Numbered from the stretch's first letter, positions 40,208-52,748 are shown. The stretch: 64,000 bases of DNA from Planctomycetota bacterium (GCA_016235155.1 JACRLW010000029.1:20693-84692); one strand, 5' to 3'. Translations and numbers: made by a program. The notes: generated by a model from the sequence alone, not told the origin.

Positions 40208-42304
40208 GTGATCCACATCGAGAGACTCGCCGTCTTCGCGTTCGCGGCGTCACTCGCGGGGCAGTGTCCGCGGCCCGCGCCGCCGCGCGCCGGGTTCCCG
40301 ACCGAGACGCTGCCCGTCGAGTTCGTCACCTATCGCGACGGCGTGCTCGCCGAAGGTCGCTTGATCCAACCGCTGGCGACGGCACCGGGTTGCGGCTGGC
40401 CCCTCGTCGTGCGCGTGCACAGCCTCGGCGCCAACCGCGAGCAGGACCTCGCCTTCCAACAGCGACTCGCGCGGCTCGGCCTCGCGGTGTGGGCCTACGA
40501 CGTCCGCGGGCAGGCGAGCACGCGGTTCCACAACCAGAGCACCGGCACGACGATCTATGGCGGCGCGGAGTGCTTCGACCTCGCCGAGCAGATCGAGCAC
40601 GTGCGGCGCGCGCATTCGGATGTCGTGTCGCAGGAGCGTGTCGCGGTGATCGGAACGAGCCAGGGCGGCGTGCACGCCTGGATGGCCGCGGCGCATTCGG
40701 GCAGCGAACTCGAGGTCGCCGGGCGCGGCGCGATCGACTTCCCCGCGATCGCTTGCGTCGTCGGCTCCGCCTTCGCCGCCGAACCGATCCGCCACGCGCT
40801 GCGCGGCGGCACCCTGTTCAGCGCGATCGCGCTCGACACGGCGACGCTCGATCCGATGACGCAGCTCTACGCGGTCGATGCGGCGCACGCGTCGCTGTGG
40901 CGGCAGCACCTCCTCGCGCAGGATCCGCTCGGTCTCGACGCCGCGCTCCGCGCCGATCCCGGCCGTGAGATCGAGGGCCGGTTGGCGACGAGTGCGGTGC
41001 CCGTGCTGTACCAGAGTGCGTGGCACGACGCGATCAGCGATGCCGGCTTCGCGCTCGACGGACTCCGCCGACTGCCGCCCGGCACGCCGTGGCGATTCGT
41101 CGCGTCGACCAACGGTCACGGCGTCCCCTACAACGCGGCGGAGGATCGGCAATGGACCGACCTCGAAGTCCGCTGGCTCGAGCGCTTCCTCTGGGACGAG
41201 CCGAACGGCGTCGAGAACGAGGCGCGCGTGGTGTCCGCGGCGATGCCGCTCGATCCCGCGGTGTTGACCGACGCCACCTCGCTCTGGCACCACGACTTCG
41301 ACGCTTCGCTCGACGCCGCGCCGCGGCGCCTCTGGACCACGAGCGACGGCGCCTTGAGCGACGTCGAGCCGAGCACGGTCGGGATCGCCACGCGGATCAC
41401 GCATGCGGTGCAGGCCGGCCTGGACGCGGCGCGCTGGCTGAGCGACCCGTCGTCGCGCGAACTCGCGACCGTGCTAGCCGAGATCCCGCTCAGCGAGCGC
41501 GCGTTCGACGTCGACCTCGTCGCTCCGGCTCACGTCTTTGGTGCGCCGCGCGCGCACCTCGCCGTCGTGTCCGACGCGCCGCGCTTCTCGATCGCGGCGG
41601 TGCTGCTCGCGCGACTGCCCGGCGCTTCCGAGTTCGTCATGCTCGCGCACGGCGGGAAGGGCGTGCTCGACGCGACGCCGCAGCAGGCCCTCGAACTCGA
41701 CGTCGTGTTGTCGCCGATCTCCGCGCGCCTACCCGCCGGCACGACCCTGCGCCTCGTCCTGCGCAACCTCTGGCTCACCGAAGCGCCGCACCTGCGCGGC
41801 CTGATCACCGTGCCGATGTTCACCGCGTCGAACGTCGACGTGCTGCACGGCGCGGGCCTCGCCGCGTCCTGGCTCGACGTGCCGCTCCGCGCCGCGCCGA
41901 CCCTCTCGCTGGGCGCCGCCGTCTCCTCGCTCGATCTCGACGCCCCGTCGCCGATCGACTTCGAGCTCGACGGCGATCCCGCGCACGCCGGCTGGCACTA
42001 CTTCCTCGCGGCGAGCGTCACCGGCCAGAGCCCCGGCACAGTGCTCCCCGGCGGCGTGCTGCCGCTCGTCGTCGATCCACTGACCGAGGTCTTCGGCATG
42101 CTCGTCTGGTCGCCGGAACTCAGCGGCTTCCTCGGCACCCTCGACCCCAACGGCCGCGCCCGCGCCCGCCTCGACCTCAGCGGCGCCGCCATGCTGCCGC
42201 TGGTCCTCGCGGGAAGGCGTCTGACCTTCGCCGCGTGGGTGAGACCGGACTTCGGCGATCTGAGCGGCCGTCCGTCGACGGCGGTGGACGTGTTGTTGCG
42301 GTGA
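40208..42304 (+). CDS. Secreted alpha/beta hydrolase with C-terminal beta domains (peptidase/esterase-like)
   Basis: A 698-residue exported protein (signal 'MIHIERLAVFAFAASLAGQC'). The hydrolase domain (about 30-320) has the nucleophile elbow 'VIGTSQGGVH' with Ser about 152, a cap region, and a late histidine in 'STNGHGVPYN'. It resembles the S15/CocE dipeptidyl-peptidase and acyl-esterase group, in which the catalytic domain is followed by a jelly roll; here 'RLPGASEFVMLAHGGKGVLD' and 'LPAGTTLRLVLRNLWLTEAP' fit that domain (about 400-560). The last 130 residues ('APTLSLGAAVSSLDLDAPSP...') are a secreted C-terminal domain common in this genome. Start codon GTG. Substrate unknown. Confidence 0.8.
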   Translation: MIHIERLAVFAFAASLAGQCPRPAPPRAGFPTETLPVEFVTYRDGVLAEGRLIQPLATAPGCGWPLVVRVHSLGANREQDLAFQQRLARLGLAVWAYDVRGQASTRFHNQSTGTTIYGGAECFDLAEQIEHVRRAHSDVVSQERVAVIGTSQGGVHAWMAAAHSGSELEVAGRGAIDFPAIACVVGSAFAAEPIRHALRGGTLFSAIALDTATLDPMTQLYAVDAAHASLWRQHLLAQDPLGLDAALRADPGREIEGRLATSAVPVLYQSAWHDAISDAGFALDGLRRLPPGTPWRFVASTNGHGVPYNAAEDRQWTDLEVRWLERFLWDEPNGVENEARVVSAAMPLDPAVLTDATSLWHHDFDASLDAAPRRLWTTSDGALSDVEPSTVGIATRITHAVQAGLDAARWLSDPSSRELATVLAEIPLSERAFDVDLVAPAHVFGAPRAHLAVVSDAPRFSIAAVLLARLPGASEFVMLAHGGKGVLDATPQQALELDVVLSPISARLPAGTTLRLVLRNLWLTEAPHLRGLITVPMFTASNVDVLHGAGLAASWLDVPLRAAPTLSLGAAVSSLDLDAPSPIDFELDGDPAHAGWHYFLAASVTGQSPGTVLPGGVLPLVVDPLTEVFGMLVWSPELSGFLGTLDPNGRARARLDLSGAAMLPLVLAGRRLTFAAWVRPDFGDLSGRPSTAVDVLLR

Positions 42305-42387
42305 GAGGGGACTTCCGACCTCGTCGTCAGATCGGCGCGTGTCGTGGCAATCGGTGGATGAACCCCCCGAACTCACGAGGTCTCCCG

Positions 42388-43491
42388 ATGAACGCCAAGA
42401 GGATCGTCCTCACCGCCAGCTTGATCGCGGCCGCGGCCGCCGCGCAAGCCCCGACCTTCACGTCGCCGTCGAACTTCTTCACCACCGAGGGCAACAGCAG
42501 CGACGACGGCTGGATCGGCCTGTCGCAGGATCCTCAGCAATCGACGCAGCACATGGCGATCGACGCGACGCAGATCGGCACCGCGCGGGCGGCGATCCGC
42601 GCGGCGCACTGGCGGCGCGACCAGCGAGCGTTCGAACCGGGAGCGGTCGCGCGGACGACGCGCATCGGCATGCGCATGGCGCACGGCGACTACGGCCTCG
42701 TACAGCGCGGCGACTTCGCCGACGTCAACGACGTGCTGACGACGCCATGGGTGATCGTCTACACGCCGAAGCCGACGAACATCCCGGACTGGACCGCGGT
42801 GCCCTCGACCACACCGGCGGCGTTCACGTTCCGCCTGCCCTTCGACGTGCCGTTCGACTACGACGGCGTCGACGCGATGGTCTTCAACATCCTCGGCTAC
42901 CAGAGCTCGTCGCCGAACGACTCGCGGCACCCGGTCGACAAGCACGAGGATCAGGCCTTCTACGTGTGGGTCGGCCCCGACACCGGCACCGGCTGTCGCC
43001 CCGACGGCGTGAACGAGATGCACCTCGGCGCCCAGTGGTGGGTCTTCGCCGAGCAGGACACCAGCCTGCGCACGTCGGTCGAACATGCGCCCCCGGCCCA
43101 ACCGGTGATCCTCAACCTCGGGCTGGCCAATCCGCAGTTCACGCTGCCGGGCCTCTGCGCGGACATCATGTCGACCGGCGAGATCTCGGTGCCGATGGGC
43201 ATGTCCGACGCCGGCGGCTACCTGGAGAGGCGCTTCGACCTGCCGCACCAGGCGAGCTACGTCGGCGGCCTCGATCTCCATCTGCAGGCCTGGGCCTTCG
43301 ACCCGAACGAGCCGATCTTCGGTCTCGCCGGCAGCCAGGGTCACCAACTCGCGCAGTACCCGCAGCCGCCCGTCCCGGGCATGGCGATGGCGACGAGCAC
43401 CGTCGGCGTGTGGACCAGCGGCACGACCGACTTCGGCGACTTCGTGTTCTGGCAGGGCTACGGCTCGATCGTCACGGGCTGGGAGAACTGA
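42388..43491 (+). CDS. Secreted protein, unknown function
   Basis: A 367-residue protein with a signal peptide (MNAKRIVLTASLIAAAAAAQ) and a beta-rich mature part: 'PSNFFTTEGNSSDDGWIGLS', 'WVIVYTPKPTNIPDWTAVPS', 'FTFRLPFDVPFDYDGVDAMV' and 'YVWVGPDTGTGCRP'. The 'PFDYDG.DAMVFNI' region resembles secreted proteins with an N-terminal beta-sandwich that I know only from planctomycete-like genomes. No catalytic motif seen. A GAGG (42377-42380) precedes the ATG at suitable distance. The 3' end overlaps the convergent ThyX-like gene by 20 nt. Confidence 0.7.
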   Translation: MNAKRIVLTASLIAAAAAAQAPTFTSPSNFFTTEGNSSDDGWIGLSQDPQQSTQHMAIDATQIGTARAAIRAAHWRRDQRAFEPGAVARTTRIGMRMAHGDYGLVQRGDFADVNDVLTTPWVIVYTPKPTNIPDWTAVPSTTPAAFTFRLPFDVPFDYDGVDAMVFNILGYQSSSPNDSRHPVDKHEDQAFYVWVGPDTGTGCRPDGVNEMHLGAQWWVFAEQDTSLRTSVEHAPPAQPVILNLGLANPQFTLPGLCADIMSTGEISVPMGMSDAGGYLERRFDLPHQASYVGGLDLHLQAWAFDPNEPIFGLAGSQGHQLAQYPQPPVPGMAMATSTVGVWTSGTTDFGDFVFWQGYGSIVTGWEN

Positions 43492-45130
43492 CGTCGCGGA
43501 CGTCGCCCGCGCGCCGCATGCGGTCGAGACGGCGCTCGTCCGCCGTCTGCTCCGCCTGCATGCGGCCGAGGAAAGCCTCGCCCTTCTGCGCACGCACGTA
43601 GTGCGCGAAGACCGGCGCGACGCGTTCGACGTGCTCCTGCATGTCGAGCGCGACCTTGCGGTAGGCGAAGTGGCCCTCGGGTCCTGAACGCAGTTCGACG
43701 AAGTAGCCGACCTGCCGCGGGTCGAAGGCGATCCGCACGCGTTGCAGGAACGCGAAGGGGACGACGTAGCCCGCTTGCAGCGGGAAGCGCGCGGCGATCG
43801 ACGGCCACAGCGCCGCGACGCGGTCGAGCGTGGCCCGGTAGCGCTCCTCGAGCCCGGCCTGCTCGATCAACGGCGGCACGACGTAGCCGTGCGCGGTGGT
43901 GAGCCGTTGCTGCTGCTGCATGCCCTTGCGATGCCGGCCGATGTCGCGGTACGCGCCGAAGTCGACGAAGCACTCGAACTCGAAGGGAGCGGCGCCCTCG
44001 AAGGCGAACGGCAGCGCGTCGCGTGGGCCGCGCTGGTCGAGCAGGCGGTCGAGGAGTGCGATGCGTTCGGCGGGCACGAGGCCCTCCACGGCGCGCTCGA
44101 TCGATGCGAGCGGCCGGTCGTCGTGTTCGTAGACCAACGACGCGAGCAGGCGCACGTCGATGCGACGGTCGTACGCGATCAACTCGGTGCGCGGCCGCTG
44201 CGGACCATGTTCGCTCCCGCCGCCGAGTTCGGCCGCGAGCCCGGGCAGCACGTCGTACTGCGCGCGCAGGAACGCGTTGGGCCCGGCGTGCGCAAGCAGC
44301 GTCGGCAGCTCCTTGCGCCCTTCGTCGCGCAGCCGTTCGCCGACGAGCCGGAACTCGGCGAGCGGGTGGCTCATCAGCTCGGTGACGACGTCGCTCAGGG
44401 TGCGGGCGTCGACGACCATGCCCCACTTGGTCTGGATCGCGGGCGTGAGGAGATAGCGCGCGGCGTCGAAGGCCTCGGCCTTGAGCGCGCGCAGCCACGG
44501 CGCCTCCTTCTCAGTGGCGGAGAGCGGCCGCGTGCGTCTGAGGAACGCGAGCAGCGCATCGCTCAGCTCGGCGTAGAGCCCGAACGTGATCTTCAGGATC
44601 TCGTCGTAGGCCGTCAGGCACTCGCCGCCCTGCGCGACGACGTCCGGATCGCGCCAGTGATCTTCCGCGCCGAACGAGATGTAGCGCGTGGACGACTCCT
44701 CGAAGCTGCAGCGCCGTTCGCGCTGCACGAAGCGCGTGACGAGCTGTGAGACGCGCTCGACGGCGAGGTGCACGACCGAACCCTCGCGCAGCGAGTTGTG
44801 ACCGTGGTCGATCGCGTAGGTCTTGAGGAACTGGCCGCTGCGGTCGGCCATCAGTTCGCTGAGCACGTCCTTGCCCGCATCCGCGTCGGCGTCGACCGTC
44901 GCGTCGAAGTCCTTCCCCGCGAGCTCGAGCCCCTTCTTCAACCGCTCGAGGAAGTTGTCGCGCATCGACAGCGGGCTGCGCGAGTAGACCCCGTTCAGCG
45001 TCGCCGCGACCTCGCCCGGCAGGTTGCGCACGACGAACACGTCCGCGTGCGGCCGCGGATCGACCTGCGAGAAGTGTCGAGCGAGGAGTCGGCGTTCCTG
45101 CGGCGAGTAGGGGCGTCCGGCGTCGGCCAT
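43472..45130 (-). CDS. Double-domain FAD-dependent thymidylate synthase (ThyX)-like protein
   Basis: A 552-residue protein built of two ThyX-like halves. First half: 'DHGHNSLREGSVVHLAVERV' (109-128) and 'QRERRCSFEESSTRYISFG', where ThyX has R-H-R-x7-S then 'NEQSQRY'. Here the motif reads R-E-R at 137-139, so the usual histidine is lost. Second half (about 300-520): 'FVDFGAYRDIGRHRKGMQQQ' keeps R-H-R but has Gln where Ser and Asn are usual. ThyX normally is about 230 residues and works as a homotetramer; a fused pseudo-dimer would supply mixed active sites. It could make dTMP or be a diverged flavoprotein. A TACCAT hexamer ends 8 nt before the ATG. Confidence 0.75.
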   Translation of the reverse strand: MADAGRPYSPQERRLLARHFSQVDPRPHADVFVVRNLPGEVAATLNGVYSRSPLSMRDNFLERLKKGLELAGKDFDATVDADADAGKDVLSELMADRSGQFLKTYAIDHGHNSLREGSVVHLAVERVSQLVTRFVQRERRCSFEESSTRYISFGAEDHWRDPDVVAQGGECLTAYDEILKITFGLYAELSDALLAFLRRTRPLSATEKEAPWLRALKAEAFDAARYLLTPAIQTKWGMVVDARTLSDVVTELMSHPLAEFRLVGERLRDEGRKELPTLLAHAGPNAFLRAQYDVLPGLAAELGGGSEHGPQRPRTELIAYDRRIDVRLLASLVYEHDDRPLASIERAVEGLVPAERIALLDRLLDQRGPRDALPFAFEGAAPFEFECFVDFGAYRDIGRHRKGMQQQQRLTTAHGYVVPPLIEQAGLEERYRATLDRVAALWPSIAARFPLQAGYVVPFAFLQRVRIAFDPRQVGYFVELRSGPEGHFAYRKVALDMQEHVERVAPVFAHYVRAQKGEAFLGRMQAEQTADERRLDRMRRAGDVRDVSSPSP

Positions 45131-45167
45131 CGCGGCGGATGGTAGCGAACCCTTCCCGGCGCTCCTC

Positions 45168-46106
45168 TCAGTGATGCTGCGCCTCGAGCCAGCGCTCGGC
45201 TTCGATCGCGGCCATGCAGCCGGTGCCCGCCGCCGAGATCGCCTGGCGGTAGTAGCTGTCCTGCGCGTCGCCGCAGGCGAAGACGCCGGGGATCTTCGTC
45301 GCGGTCTTCCCCGGCACCGTCTTGATGTAGCCGACCGGGTCCAACTCGAGCTGACCCTTGAACAGCTCGGTGTTCGGGCGGTGGCCGATCGCGAGGAAGA
45401 GACCGTCGGCGTCGGCGCGGTGGCGGGTCTTCTTCACCGTGTCCTCGAGCGTCAGACCGGTGACCTTGCCCTGGGCGACGTCGAGCACGTCGACGACGTG
45501 CGTGTTCCAGTGCACGGTGACCTTCGGATGCTCGAGCACGCGCTGTTGCATGATCTTGCTCGCGCGCAGAGCGTCGCGACGGACGACCAGATGCACCTCG
45601 CGCGCGAACTTGGTGAGGAAGCTCGCTTCCTCGCAGGCCGAGTCGCCGCCGCCGACGACGAAGACCTTCTTGCCCTTGAAGAAGAAGCCGTCGCAGGTCG
45701 CGCAGGCCGACACGCCGCGCCCTTGCAGCTTCTTCTCGTTCTCCAGGCCGAGGTACAGCGCCGACGCGCCGGTCGCGACGATCACGGTCTGCGCGCGGTA
45801 GACCTTGTCGGCGCTGCTGTGGACGGTGAACGGCCGCGAGCCGAAGTCGACCTTCTCGGCTAGTTCATGCTCGACCCTCGTCCCGAAGCGCTCGGCCTGG
45901 CGCTTGAACATCTCCATCAGTTCGGGGCCCATCACGCCGTCGGGGAAGCCGGGGTAGTTCTCGACGTCGGACGTGATCGTGAGCTGGCCGCCCGGTTGGT
46001 TGCCGGCGAGGACGACCGGTGCGAGGTTGGCGCGGGCGGCGTAGATCGCGGCGGTGTAGCCGGCGGGGCCTGAGCCGATGATGAGGGTCTTCAGTACGTC
46101 GGTCAT
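45168..46106 (-). CDS. trxB: Thioredoxin reductase
   Basis: A 312-residue flavoprotein of the low-molecular-weight type. FAD-binding 'IIGSGPAGYTAAIYAARA' (9-26), redox-active C-A-T-C at 135-138 within 'GVSACATCDGFFF', NADPH-binding 'VVGGGDSACEEA' near 150-161 with 'VVRRDALRAS', and the closing FAD motif 'GVFACGDAQDSYYRQAISAAGTGC'. It reduces thioredoxin with NADPH in the cytoplasm. Length and all motifs match the family. A TATCCC hexamer ends 11 nt before the ATG. Confidence 0.95.
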   Translation of the reverse strand: MTDVLKTLIIGSGPAGYTAAIYAARANLAPVVLAGNQPGGQLTITSDVENYPGFPDGVMGPELMEMFKRQAERFGTRVEHELAEKVDFGSRPFTVHSSADKVYRAQTVIVATGASALYLGLENEKKLQGRGVSACATCDGFFFKGKKVFVVGGGDSACEEASFLTKFAREVHLVVRRDALRASKIMQQRVLEHPKVTVHWNTHVVDVLDVAQGKVTGLTLEDTVKKTRHRADADGLFLAIGHRPNTELFKGQLELDPVGYIKTVPGKTATKIPGVFACGDAQDSYYRQAISAAGTGCMAAIEAERWLEAQHH

Positions 46107-46366
46107 GGTGAGGGCGCGGGATACGAGCCCGCAGGTTAGCGGGTCCCGGCGGCGGACCCGAGCACGGCGTCCCGCGCGCGTGCACGGATGGACGACGCCG
46201 ATGTCCGGTCACCGCCAGGCGAATCGGGCGGCGTCGGGCGCGAAGCAACTGCTGTATGCAACCGGACTTGCGCCGCGTGGGGTCTGCGGGTCACACCTGA
46301 TCCAGGAGCAGGGCGCTCGCGTCGAAAGGCGGGGGAACGACCCAGTTCGCGGTCGCCGGCCGACCG

Positions 46367-47695
46367 ATGTCACACCGCAGGCAAGCACCGAGGATCCTCG
46401 CCTTCTCCCTCTGTCTTTGCGCAACCGCCCTTGGGCAGGAGATCGACCCGCCGGCCCGCGCGCGTGATCGCGCCGAACTCGATGCGCTGCGCCAGCGCGT
46501 CGAGGAACTGGAGCGACAGAAGCAGGCACCGGCATCGGGAAACGTCGATCTCGGCGACCGGCAGTTGTCGTCGATCTCGGGCGAGGCCGCACAGGATCCG
46601 CTGTCGCGGGCCTGGTACGAGACCTTCGACCTGTGGGGCTTCGGCGCCGTCGGCTTCCTCGACACGGGTGACGACGGCACGCGTCCCGACGGCGGCTTCC
46701 TGATCCAGGAGGCATCGTTGTTCGTCGAGGCTCACGCCTGGGAGAACTTGTCCTTCTTCTACGAGGTGCAGACCAACCGGCTCGGGCAGGACGGCGCCAA
46801 GTACATCCGCACCGGTGAGGTCTACGCGCACTTCAGCAACCTCTGGTCCGACGACGACGGCAACGCGGTCGGCCTCAAGGCGGGTCGCATCGACATCCCG
46901 TTCGGGGAGGAGTACCTCTGGCAGGACGCGACGGACAACCCGCTGATCTCCAACTCGGCGGGCTATCCGTACGGCTTCGACGAGGGCTTGCTGCTCTACG
47001 GGTCGTACGCCGGCGTCGGCTGGGTGGCATCGATCACCGACGGCACCGACGGACGCAGCATCGAGGACGACCCGGCCAAGGCATTGACGGCCAAGCTCTA
47101 CGGGAGTCCCTGCGAGGACCTGTACTTGAGCGCGAGCCTCATGAAGAACGGCGACGCGGGTGAGAGCGCGTTCGAGTTCGGCGGCAGTCACTTCGTGCCG
47201 GTCGGTTCCGGGGCGGGCCAGCCATCGGTTCTCGGCGACAGCCCGAGCACGAAGGTCGACGCCACGCTGTTCGAACTCGACACCCGCTGGCGTTTCCTCC
47301 GGCAGGGCACGCTTGCGGGTTCCTTCGGCCAGGCTCACGTCGACGATCCGATCGACGCCTTCGACCGCGACCTGACCTGGTTCGCGGTGCAGCCGCGTTG
47401 GGACTTCTCGGGCGGCTTCTACGCCGTGGCGCGCTGGAGCGAGATCGGCACCTACGACGCCGGCGAGGGCTACCACTTCGACGGCAAGACGCTGGCCGAC
47501 GGCAACGTGGCCTATGGGTTCGACGCCAAACGCCTGCGGCGCATCTCGGTCGGACTGGGCTGGAAGCCCAATCCGCGCACGCTGGTCAAACTCGAAGTCG
47601 GGCGCGACGCCTTCGAGGTGATCGATGCTTCCCCGCTGAGGCCGTCGGCCGACGAACGCCTCTTCGTCGGCCTGCAGTTGGTGGTCTGGTTCTGA
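46367..47695 (+). CDS. Outer-membrane porin-like beta-barrel protein
   Basis: A 442-residue protein with a signal peptide ending ALGQ, a short coiled coil ('AELDALRQRVEELERQK', about 37-53) and then alternating beta strands. Strands such as 'GGFLIQEASLFVEAHAWENLSFFYEVQTN' and 'VGLGWKPNPRTLVKLEVGRD', and the aromatic C-terminus 'LQLVVWF', are those of a phosphate-selective-porin (OprP/OprO) type barrel. The N-terminal coiled coil is usual in planctomycete-like porins. It is followed after 10 nt by the haem-cupredoxin gene and then the hybrid kinase, so it may be the outer-membrane component of that system. Confidence 0.82.
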   Translation: MSHRRQAPRILAFSLCLCATALGQEIDPPARARDRAELDALRQRVEELERQKQAPASGNVDLGDRQLSSISGEAAQDPLSRAWYETFDLWGFGAVGFLDTGDDGTRPDGGFLIQEASLFVEAHAWENLSFFYEVQTNRLGQDGAKYIRTGEVYAHFSNLWSDDDGNAVGLKAGRIDIPFGEEYLWQDATDNPLISNSAGYPYGFDEGLLLYGSYAGVGWVASITDGTDGRSIEDDPAKALTAKLYGSPCEDLYLSASLMKNGDAGESAFEFGGSHFVPVGSGAGQPSVLGDSPSTKVDATLFELDTRWRFLRQGTLAGSFGQAHVDDPIDAFDRDLTWFAVQPRWDFSGGFYAVARWSEIGTYDAGEGYHFDGKTLADGNVAYGFDAKRLRRISVGLGWKPNPRTLVKLEVGRDAFEVIDASPLRPSADERLFVGLQLVVWF

Positions 47696-47705
47696 GGATG
47701 CACCG

Positions 47706-48754
47706 ATGACGAGCGACCCGTCCGTGATCGCAGGTCTGCTGCTCGTGGTTTCCCTGGCCCCCGTCCCGCTGCCCGCGGGATCCCGCGCCCAGGCGGGTGA
47801 GACCGACCAGCAGTCGGAGTCGGTGATGCCGGGCATGGCGAAGGAGTTCCGTGCACTGGAAACGGCGCTCGCCGAAGGCGATGCCCTCGCGGCCCGGTCG
47901 CGCGCGGCGGCGCTGTCCGATCGTGGCGCCGGCATCGCGTCGGTCCGACCGCACCGCAACGTCGAAGCGCGCGACCTCTTCGACGCCGGTGCGGGTCGGG
48001 TGCGCTCGCTGGCTGCGGAGATCGCCGAGTTGGCGGGTGCGGGGCAGGTCCCCGCGGCGAGGCAGGCGCTGGAGGAACTGCGCGGTGCCTGCGTCGCCTG
48101 TCACGTGCGCTTCCGGGCCGAGGACTTCGACCGCGGGACACTGCCGGCGCGGGACAACACCGTCTCGGGGGAGGTCGCGATCGTCGCCGCCGACGGTTCG
48201 CGGCGCGTGGACCGCTCCAACGTGCTGGTGTTCCTCGAAGGCACGAATCTGGTCCGCTCCTGGGATCTGCCCCGGCGCAATCCAAGGATCACGCAGATCG
48301 ACGTGCGCTTCGAACCACGCGTGTTGCCGGTCCTCGCGGGAAGCACGGTCGAGTTCCCCAACGACGACGTGATCTACCACAACGTGTTCTCGCTCTCGGA
48401 GACGCAGCCGTTCGATCTGGGCTCCTACGGTCCCGGCAAGAACAGCTCGTTGGTCTTCGCGAGGACCGGGCTCGTGCAGGTGTATTGCAACATGCACCCG
48501 CAGATGGCGGCGACCATCATCGTGCTCGGGAACCCGTGCTTCGGACTGACCGACCGGCTCGGCTGCTTTGTGATCAGCGGCGTCCCGGACGGCAGCCATG
48601 TGCTGCGCACCTGGCACGAGCACGGCGGCGAGACGCGCGAGGAGATCGTGCTCTCGGGCGGCGTTCCGGCGCGGCGTTCGATCGTGGTCCAGGAGACCGG
48701 CGTCACCATCAAGCACAAGAACAAGTTCGGCCGGCCCTACCGCGACAAGTACTG

Positions 48755-48755
<1 letters not shown>
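47706..48755 (+). CDS. Exported haem c and cupredoxin fusion protein
   Basis: A 349-residue exported protein (hydrophobic segment 9-24). Residues 40-145 are helical with one haem-binding C-V-A-C-H (129-133), like a cytochrome c'-type bundle. Residues 150-275 form a cupredoxin domain with all type-1 copper ligands visible: His225 in 'DDVIYHNVFS', then Cys261, His264 and Met267 in 'YCNMHPQM'. A transthyretin-like end ('LGCFVISGVPDGSHVLRTWHEHGG') follows. Such 'methylamine utilisation'-type plastocyanin proteins often sit beside sensor kinases. The stop overlaps the kinase start (TGATG), so a copper- or redox-sensing partner role is likely. Confidence 0.85.
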
Positions 48756-51457
<2,702 letters not shown>

Positions 51458-51466
51458 GTCGCACCC

Positions 51467-51934
51467 TCATCGCGGCGGTGAGGTGGCCGCTTCGATTCCC
51501 TCGCCCGAGCGGAGCACGGCGTCTCGCACCGCACGAGGGTCGGCGCCCGGGCTGACCGAGAAGCCCGCGCCGGCGGTCACGCCGTGGGTCGCGACGGCGC
51601 TCTCGATCAGGTCGATGCGCCAACGCCCGTTCTCGCGCACGACGACGCAGGTGCTCGTCCCGTCCGCGGCGGCGACGCGCAGGTCGACGCGGCTCGCGCT
51701 GCGCGTGCGGGCGGCGACGACCGCGACGCCGCGATCTTGGTGCGCCGCGAGCAGATCGTCGATCGCGGGGACCGAGTCGGCCGTGAGCATGTCGCGCAGG
51801 TTCGTGCGATCGCCCGCGCGGATCGCCGCAGTGAACGCGTCGAACGCTTCGCGCGCCGCCCGATCCTCGTTCTGCTCGCCGCACGCCGTCACCAGGATGA
51901 GCGCGAGGGCGAGGGCGAGGGGTGAGCGCGGCAT
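51467..51934 (-). CDS. Small lipoprotein, unknown function
   Basis: A 155-residue protein with a lipoprotein signal 'LALALALILVTAC' (lipobox V-T-A-C, Cys18). The mature part 'AAREAFDAFTAAIRAGDRTNLRDML' and 'VVVRENGRWRIDLIESA' resembles the NTF2-like/DUF4878 group of exported proteins, in which a helix is followed by a curved sheet. No catalytic residues are evident. It lies convergent to the kinase gene and just after the ABC ATPase pseudogene. Confidence 0.65.
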   Translation of the reverse strand: MPRSPLALALALILVTACGEQNEDRAAREAFDAFTAAIRAGDRTNLRDMLTADSVPAIDDLLAAHQDRGVAVVAARTRSASRVDLRVAAADGTSTCVVVRENGRWRIDLIESAVATHGVTAGAGFSVSPGADPRAVRDAVLRSGEGIEAATSPPR

Positions 51935-51966
51935 GCCGCCTTGATCGACCGTTCCCGTCGAACGCT

Positions 51967-52655
51967 TCAGCAGTTCCCGGCGCCGGACGCGTCGAGGATC
52001 TCCCGCGCGCGATGCGCGGGATCGGCGGAACGGGTCAGTGTGCGGAAGATCTGGTCGAGACGCGCGCCGCCGGAGCCGGCCTGCGCGCGGAGTTCGTCGA
52101 GCGTGCCGCAGGCGACGAGCTGGCCTTTGTCGATCACGGCGACGGCGTCGGCGAGGGTCTCGACGACGTCGAGGACAGCGGTTCGTCGAGGACGAGCACG
52201 CGCGGCGCGACGATCAACGCCGCGGCGAGCGCGGCCTTCTGCACCATGCCCTTGCTGAACCCCGCCATCGGTTCGTGTCGGCGGTCGAGCAGGCCGAAGC
52301 CGTCGAGCAGCGGCTCCGCGCGCGCGGCGATCGTCGCTTCGCTCAGGTCGAAGAGCCGGCCCTTGAGTTCGAGGTACTCCTGCGGACAGAGCGCGTCGTG
52401 TACGCGCGTGACTTCGGCGAGATAGGACACGGCGCGACGCGCCGCCTTGGGGTCGCGGCGCACGTCATGGTCGGCGACCGTGACGGAGCCGGCGTCGGGC
52501 GCCTGCAGGCCGACGATGCAGCGGATCGTCGAGCTCTTGCCGGCGCCGTTCGGTCCGAGCAGCGCGAGGATGCGGCCGGCTTCGGCTCGCAGGTCGAGGT
52601 TGTCGACGGCGACGAACTCGCCGTAGCGGACGCGGAGCCCTTGGACGTGGATCAC
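51967..52655 (-). pseudogene. ABC transporter ATP-binding protein, broken by internal deletion and frameshift
   Basis: The first 170 residues from GTG 52655 are a normal ABC ATPase: Walker A 'GPNGAGKS' (34-41), Q-loop region, signature 'GFSKGMVQK', and Walker B 'VLVLDEPLS'. The frame then fails with 'STSSRPSPTPSP' and a stop near 52134. The following reading frame resumes 'LDVVETLADAVAVIDKGQLV' and 'ACGTLDELRAQAG', and ends at 51967. The segment between, which should hold the D-loop remainder and the catalytic H-loop histidine, is absent. Loss of about 30 codons plus a frame change makes the gene inactive. It would have partnered an ABC-2-type permease; one without an ATPase is found at 35379. 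Confidence 0.8.
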
Positions 52656-52748
52656 GGGTGCAGGGAGGTTACGCGCCGACCCGCCCGCCGCCGACCGTGG
52701 GCTTTGGGGATGTCGTGGCTTAGAACCCCAGCCCCTTCCACGACCCTC

